Program-made: the position numbers and the translations under genes | The notes under the pieces: model-generated | What the model was told of the DNA's origin: nothing | What the model saw: the letters and a program-made list of their open reading frames with translations, nothing else | The model's database searches: none | Assembly (NCBI GenBank): GCA_021796135.1 | Contig: JAJYOQ010000139.1 | Location: 1-9,252 of the forward strand | From: Bacteroidota bacterium | Lineage (GTDB): Bacteria; Bacteroidota; Ignavibacteria; Ignavibacteriales; Ignavibacteriaceae | Reading direction: 5' to 3' | DNA: 9,252 bases | Shown here: piece after piece, positions 6,068 through 9,252 of the stretch | Position numbering within the stretch: position 1 is the stretch's first letter | Layout of the letters: every line of letters starts with the position of its first letter

Positions 6068-7033
6068 ATGGCACATAAAAAAATTGCCCTCATTGGGGGA
6101 GGACAAATAGGCGGAGTTCTTGCACAATTAATAGCTATTAGACAGCTAGGAGATGTAGTATTATTTGATATTGTTGAAGATCTTCCGCAAGGGAAAACAC
6201 TTGATATAGCTGAAGCTGCTAGAGTTGATAATTTTGATGTTAGCGTAAAAGGGACTAACAGTTATAATGATATAGTAGGCTCGGATTTAGTTGTAATCAC
6301 AGCTGGATTACCGCGAAAACCCGGAATGAGTCGTGATGATCTTTTAACAACGAACGCTAAAATTATGAAAAATGTTGCTGAAAAGGTTAAAGAATTTGCA
6401 CCTAATTCAATTGTTATAATAATATCTAATCCCTTAGATGCAATGGTTACACTCTTCAAGAAAGTTTCCGGTTTCCCTGCTAACCGCGTAATGGGACAAG
6501 CCGGGGTACTAGACTCTTCACGCTTTGCAACCTTTATTGCTTGGGAATTGGGAGTATCGGTCAAAGATGTGAACGCTATGGTACTTGGCGGGCACGGAGA
6601 TACAATGGTTCCCCTTACAAGGTATGCTAATGTTAACGGAATTCCTGTAATGGAAATGTTAGAAAGAAAATATAATGATAAATCAAAAGCTAAAGAAGTA
6701 ATTTTAGCAATGGTTGAACGTACTAAAATGGCTGGCGGCGAAGTTGTTAAATTACTGAAGACAGGTTCAGCTTTTTATTCTCCAGCAGCTTCAGCATTAG
6801 CTATGGTTGAATCAATATTGCTTGACGAAAAAAGATTGCTTCCGACCTGTGCATTATTAAATGGTGAATTTGGAGTTAATGGCTATTACGCGGGTGTTCC
6901 TGCAGTTCTGGGTGCTAATGGAGTAGAAAAAATAATTGAACTTTCACTGGATAGCGAAGAACAATTAGCATTTGATAACTCTGTTAACGCAGTTAAAAAA
7001 CTCGTGGAAGATATGGATAGATTAGGTTTTTAG
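6068..7033 (+). CDS. mdh: Malate dehydrogenase, NAD-dependent
   Basis: Malate dehydrogenase interconverts malate and oxaloacetate with NAD in the citric-acid cycle; it is cytoplasmic. The 321-residue protein belongs to the LDH-like MDH group. The Rossmann loop is GGGQIGG (10-16), and Asp34 at the end of strand 2 indicates NAD rather than NADP. The mobile loop [13 protein letters not shown] (81-93) holds Arg83 and Arg89; an Arg at the first of these places selects malate over lactate. SNPLDAM (120-126), Asp149 and Arg152 in GVLDSSRF, and the catalytic His176 in [10 protein letters not shown] complete the active site. The ATG at 6068 has a strong AAGGAG site 7 nt upstream, the best in the window, suggesting high expression. 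It is flanked by a 205-nt gap upstream and an intrinsic terminator downstream, so it is probably transcribed alone. No defects are visible. Confidence 0.97.
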   Translation: MAHKKIALIGGGQIGGVLAQLIAIRQLGDVVLFDIVEDLPQGKTLDIAEAARVDNFDVSVKGTNSYNDIVGSDLVVITAGLPRKPGMSRDDLLTTNAKIMKNVAEKVKEFAPNSIVIIISNPLDAMVTLFKKVSGFPANRVMGQAGVLDSSRFATFIAWELGVSVKDVNAMVLGGHGDTMVPLTRYANVNGIPVMEMLERKYNDKSKAKEVILAMVERTKMAGGEVVKLLKTGSAFYSPAASALAMVESILLDEKRLLPTCALLNGEFGVNGYYAGVPAVLGANGVEKIIELSLDSEEQLAFDNSVNAVKKLVEDMDRLGF

Positions 7034-7050
7034 ATTTTTGTTATTTTAAT

Positions 7051-7089
7051 AGGAGCAGCATTCATATATAAATCAACTGCTCCTTTTTT
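7051..7089 (+). terminator. Intrinsic terminator of mdh
   Basis: An 8-bp perfect stem, AGGAGCAG (7051-7058) with CTGCTCCT (7077-7084), encloses an 18-nt loop and runs directly into a tract of six T residues (7084-7089). It starts 17 nt after the mdh stop codon. The loop is longer than usual, but stem and T tract are clear. It also separates mdh from the convergent PHP gene. Confidence 0.85.
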
Positions 7090-7150
7090 ATTACTTATTC
7101 TAATTTAGATGCGGAGAAATAACATAAATTCTCAAGTTATTATTGAATTT

Positions 7151-8191
7151 TTAGACAATTCTAATATGGTTTGAATAAATCCAAGCTTTATCTTCAAGAA
7201 AAACTTCAACCCTATAAATCCCCGATTCTTTTATTATATAATCAGCTGAATTACCTGAAATCTCATCTATTAGCTTTCCATTGTGGATTAATTTAATAAT
7301 AGCATTATCCACAGGAATAAGGACTTTAAGTTTAATTTTCTTAGATAAAGGTATTGAGCTCCCCATATTAAATTTTTTATCCTCTGACTCAGCAAAAAAT
7401 CTAAATCCTTTTGAATCACCATGATAATCATTGGCTACAAAACATGACCCTTCTTTTAAAGCGTTATATACTAATTCTTTTGATTTAGGAAACAATGTTT
7501 TTTCAAAAGGTATTTCTTCAGAAGTAAGAATATGCGTTCTGATTGATTTAAATAATACCTTATATGGGAAAATTTCAACCTCTAAAAATCCTAATAAATT
7601 ATATTTATGCGCATGGGCATCTACTCCCCCAATTCCTACAACCTTTCTTTTAAGATTCAATTCATCCCATTTCTTTAATGTTTCTTCAGGAGGTTGAGTA
7701 ATTGATTTAAGAGGGTGTAGGAAAGATTGATATTTATTTTGTTCGGTTAAATTTTCCATCCATTCGGACATATGATTCCAAATTTCAATACCCGTAAAAT
7801 CTTCAGAATTCCACTCAGTCCATGGATATGCCGGATGTTCTTTCATGTGGGTTCTTTTTTCATGGGGATGGGCGAGGAAACCTATGCCTCCTGAGTCTTT
7901 AATTTGCTTTACATATTCCTTTGCTGAAATCCTTGTTGAATAAGTTTCATTTACACCAAGCGCTAAGTAGTGATTTTTATTTTCTTTATCATTTATTTCA
8001 CAGCCGACAAAGAGAAGTGTCTTATCATAGCAACTCTCGAAACCCTCTTTTAAAGCTCTTAGAGTATTATGGTCTGTCAATATGATATAATCCAACCCTG
8101 ATTCCTGAGCAGCAGAAACTATTTCGTTAATTTCTCCCGAACCGTCAGAATAGACTGAATGGATATGGATTGCACCTGTATATTCGAACAT
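7151..8191 (-). CDS. PHP-domain metal-dependent hydrolase with C-terminal beta-domain
   Basis: The N-terminal half is a PHP-superfamily metallohydrolase domain. Visible metal-site motifs are HIHSVYSDGSG (His9, His11, Asp16), LTDHNT (38-43, His41), VGCE (Glu65), AHPHE (His108, His110) and GGVDAHAH (Asp191, His193). Such proteins usually cleave phosphoester bonds with two or three Mn, Fe or Zn ions; the substrate here is unknown. After about residue 230 a second region follows, with GSCFVANDY, GFRFFAE, LIHNGKLIDE and a final GIYRVEVFLEDKAWIYSNHI, which looks like a small beta-sandwich. This layout recalls the proteins annotated as CehA/McbA-family metallohydrolases, though that name should not be read as carbaryl hydrolysis. 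There is no signal peptide, so it is probably cytoplasmic. The ATG (8191-8189) lacks a clear Shine-Dalgarno sequence. The gene converges on mdh and lies downstream of a terminator, so it needs its own promoter, which I could not identify. Confidence 0.9.
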   Translation of the reverse strand: MFEYTGAIHIHSVYSDGSGEINEIVSAAQESGLDYIILTDHNTLRALKEGFESCYDKTLLFVGCEINDKENKNHYLALGVNETYSTRISAKEYVKQIKDSGGIGFLAHPHEKRTHMKEHPAYPWTEWNSEDFTGIEIWNHMSEWMENLTEQNKYQSFLHPLKSITQPPEETLKKWDELNLKRKVVGIGGVDAHAHKYNLLGFLEVEIFPYKVLFKSIRTHILTSEEIPFEKTLFPKSKELVYNALKEGSCFVANDYHGDSKGFRFFAESEDKKFNMGSSIPLSKKIKLKVLIPVDNAIIKLIHNGKLIDEISGNSADYIIKESGIYRVEVFLEDKAWIYSNHIRIV

Positions 8192-8274
8192 AGTTTATAA
8201 TTTTTAAAAATTTAAATTCTTACTAAAAAAGATAATAAAAATTATGTTATTCAAAACTGTAGTTAAAAATATAC

Positions 8275-8303
8275 AAAAAAAAACGCCATTAAGGCGTTTT
8301 TTT
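8275..8303 (-). terminator. Intrinsic terminator after the TPR gene (symmetric)
   Basis: CGCC (8284-8287), loop ATTAA and GGCG (8293-8296) form a GC core flanked by nine A residues on the left and seven T residues on the right, so the complete stem can reach 11 bp. Read on the minus strand it lies 9 nt after the TPR stop codon, with a tract of nine T residues after the stem. Because of its symmetry it should also stop plus-strand transcription. It insulates the PHP gene from TPR transcription. Confidence 0.9.
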
Positions 8304-8312
8304 AATTACAAA

Positions 8313-8909
8313 TTATTTGAGTTGAGTTATTGATTCTTTCGCTCTTTGGGCTAGTGAAGAATTCGGGAATTCCATTATCAGTTTAGTCCAAATCTGTTCA
8401 GCTTTGACCTTATCACCTTTACTGGCAGCTATTGCACCAAGGTTATAATATGCTTGAACATTTCTTTTATCAATGTTTAGAATCTGTTTCAAATCTTTTT
8501 CAGCTTCATCAAAATTTCTATTTGAATAATTTATATATGCAACAGTAAATAAGACATCTTTTCTTTTCGGGTCAATATTTAATATTTTTTGATAATATAC
8601 CAATGCTTTATCTTTTTGATGAGCTTCAGCAAGAAAATCAGCATATTGTTTAACCTTTAATGTATCATTAGGATGAGCATCGACATCCTTTTTCATTTCT
8701 TCCATCTTTTGCATTACCTCAGGCATTACATTACTAGCTCCCGGCGGTTGCTGCAATCCTTTATGAACCTGATCCTGGGGCATTTGATTGCCGGTTATAT
8801 TTCCCGGTGCCGGAGTAGTTTGCGAGGTATCTTGGGTTATAAAATAAAAGATAATGACGGTTAATATTATCCCTATCAAATAAATATATAAAGGTTTAAT
8901 TTTTTTCAT
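8313..8909 (-). CDS. Membrane-anchored TPR-repeat protein
   Basis: The 198-residue protein has one N-terminal membrane segment (about residues 7-24) after a basic start (MKKIK), which predicts an uncleaved anchor with the rest in the periplasm. A low-complexity linker rich in Pro, Gln and Asn (27-60) and a short charged helix (64-78) lead to about three tetratricopeptide repeats (near 83-116, 117-150 and 151-184). The repeats show the typical spacing of A-x-x-Y-Y-x-x-I-L-x-x-D-P, FDEAEKDLKQIL and AYYNLGAIAASKGD. TPRs bind partner proteins; the arrangement resembles the TPR part of CcmH/NrfG/CycH-type assembly factors, but no cytochrome-maturation gene is adjacent, so no function is assigned. 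The ATG at 8909-8907 has a GGAG site 5 nt upstream. A terminator follows directly, so it ends its transcript. Confidence 0.85.
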   Translation of the reverse strand: MKKIKPLYIYLIGIILTVIIFYFITQDTSQTTPAPGNITGNQMPQDQVHKGLQQPPGASNVMPEVMQKMEEMKKDVDAHPNDTLKVKQYADFLAEAHQKDKALVYYQKILNIDPKRKDVLFTVAYINYSNRNFDEAEKDLKQILNIDKRNVQAYYNLGAIAASKGDKVKAEQIWTKLIMEFPNSSLAQRAKESITQLK

Positions 8910-8965
8910 TTAATCTCCATATTGTAACATTTTTAAAAATCGTTTTCATATAACAGATTTTATAC

Positions 8966-8993
8966 CAAAATTATTAATTCATTTAATAAACAA
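8966..8993 (-). promoter_or_regulatory. Candidate Bacteroidota-type promoter for the TPR gene
   Basis: On the minus strand TTG (8993-8991, within TTTTG) is followed after 17 nt by TAATTTTG (8973-8966), an exact match to TAnnTTTG and the same octamer as at the nuoA promoter. It lies about 57 nt upstream of the start codon. The surrounding DNA is very AT-rich, so a chance match is possible. Confidence 0.35.
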
Positions 8994-9252
8994 AATATTA
9001 AATATTTTACTTATTAAACAGATATAACAGAAATATAAAATTTGAGCAAGATTAATTTCCCATAAATGAGAAACAATTTCCTAGAAAAGCCATGATGTTT
9101 TTCAAAACCTATAACTAAAACCACTCATAAAACTGCCATAGGTTGAAGTACCTGAAAAAATTCCCTGATAAAATAAATTAAAAAACAAGGAATTGATAAC
9201 TTTTGTATTGATTTGAATAATTGCAATTTTTTGATTTATTTGGCTTGAACTT
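8994..9252. other. Gene-free AT-rich end of the window
   Basis: The whole stretch after the TPR start codon (8910-9252, 343 nt) has no coding frame I can support on either strand. Besides the promoter candidate at 8966-8993 it holds one 7-bp inverted repeat, AACCTAT (9106-9112) with ATAGGTT (9138-9144) around 25 nt, and a 10-bp palindrome, AATTGCAATT (9219-9228). Neither is followed by a T tract, so neither looks like a terminator. It is probably the upstream region of a divergent gene beginning beyond the right edge, or of the TPR gene only. Confidence 0.5.

Noticed and set aside
6262..6564. Minus-strand open frame of 100 codons inside mdh
   Set aside because: It is antisense to conserved catalytic parts of malate dehydrogenase and shows no recognisable protein features; a shadow frame.
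7431..7697. Plus-strand open frame of 88 codons inside the PHP gene
   Set aside because: It is antisense to the PHP domain, including its DAHAH motif; no ribosome site or family likeness.
8673..8864. Plus-strand open frame of 63 codons inside the TPR gene
   Set aside because: It is antisense to the linker and membrane anchor; its His/Leu/Arg-rich composition is typical of a shadow frame.
1..9252. Mobile element, CRISPR, defence or biosynthetic island
   Set aside because: No transposase, integrase, direct-repeat array, target-site duplication or clear change in composition was seen; the recognised genes are housekeeping or common envelope and regulatory types.

Overview
The window is ordinary chromosomal DNA from an AT-rich Gram-negative bacterium. 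Several things point to the Bacteroidota/Chlorobiota/Ignavibacteriota side of the tree: an outer-membrane beta-barrel with a signal peptide and a C-terminal Phe, a split nuoA-B-C-D order, several genes with weak or absent Shine-Dalgarno sequences, and at least two intergenic sites resembling the Bacteroidota promoter (TTG, a 17-20 nt gap, then TAnnTTTG). An Ignavibacteria-like organism is my best guess. It is an inference from protein style, not from a marker gene. No mobile element, CRISPR array, tRNA, rRNA or transferred island was seen.

Layout. Positions 1-1747 (minus strand) hold the start of a respiratory complex I operon, nuoA, nuoB, nuoC and the first 122 codons of nuoD, tightly packed and running off the left edge. 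A divergent intergenic region (1748-1987) carries a good promoter candidate for nuoA and two short dyads. Positions 1988-5862 (plus strand) hold a possible three-gene unit: a metallo-beta-lactamase/beta-CASP RNA-processing-type nuclease whose frame is broken by one missing base in a T run near 2870, an unrecognised 651-aa outer-membrane beta-barrel protein, and a small RsbW-type histidine-kinase-like ATPase (anti-sigma factor family). Malate dehydrogenase (mdh, 6068-7033) follows as a stand-alone gene with a strong Shine-Dalgarno sequence, a small 5' leader hairpin and a clear intrinsic terminator. On the minus strand, convergent with mdh, lie a PHP-domain metallohydrolase (7151-8191) and a membrane-anchored TPR protein (8313-8909), separated by a strong terminator. 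The last 343 bases contain no gene I can support.

How the genes fit together. Complex I oxidises NADH and reduces quinone, and malate dehydrogenase supplies NADH from the citric-acid cycle, so both serve central respiratory metabolism. The other genes have no obvious metabolic link to these. The most notable points are the single-base frameshift in the beta-CASP nuclease, the unassigned beta-barrel between that nuclease and the ATPase, and the lack of any sigma factor, STAS-domain antagonist or PP2C phosphatase beside the RsbW-like gene. I found no convincing new biological system here.
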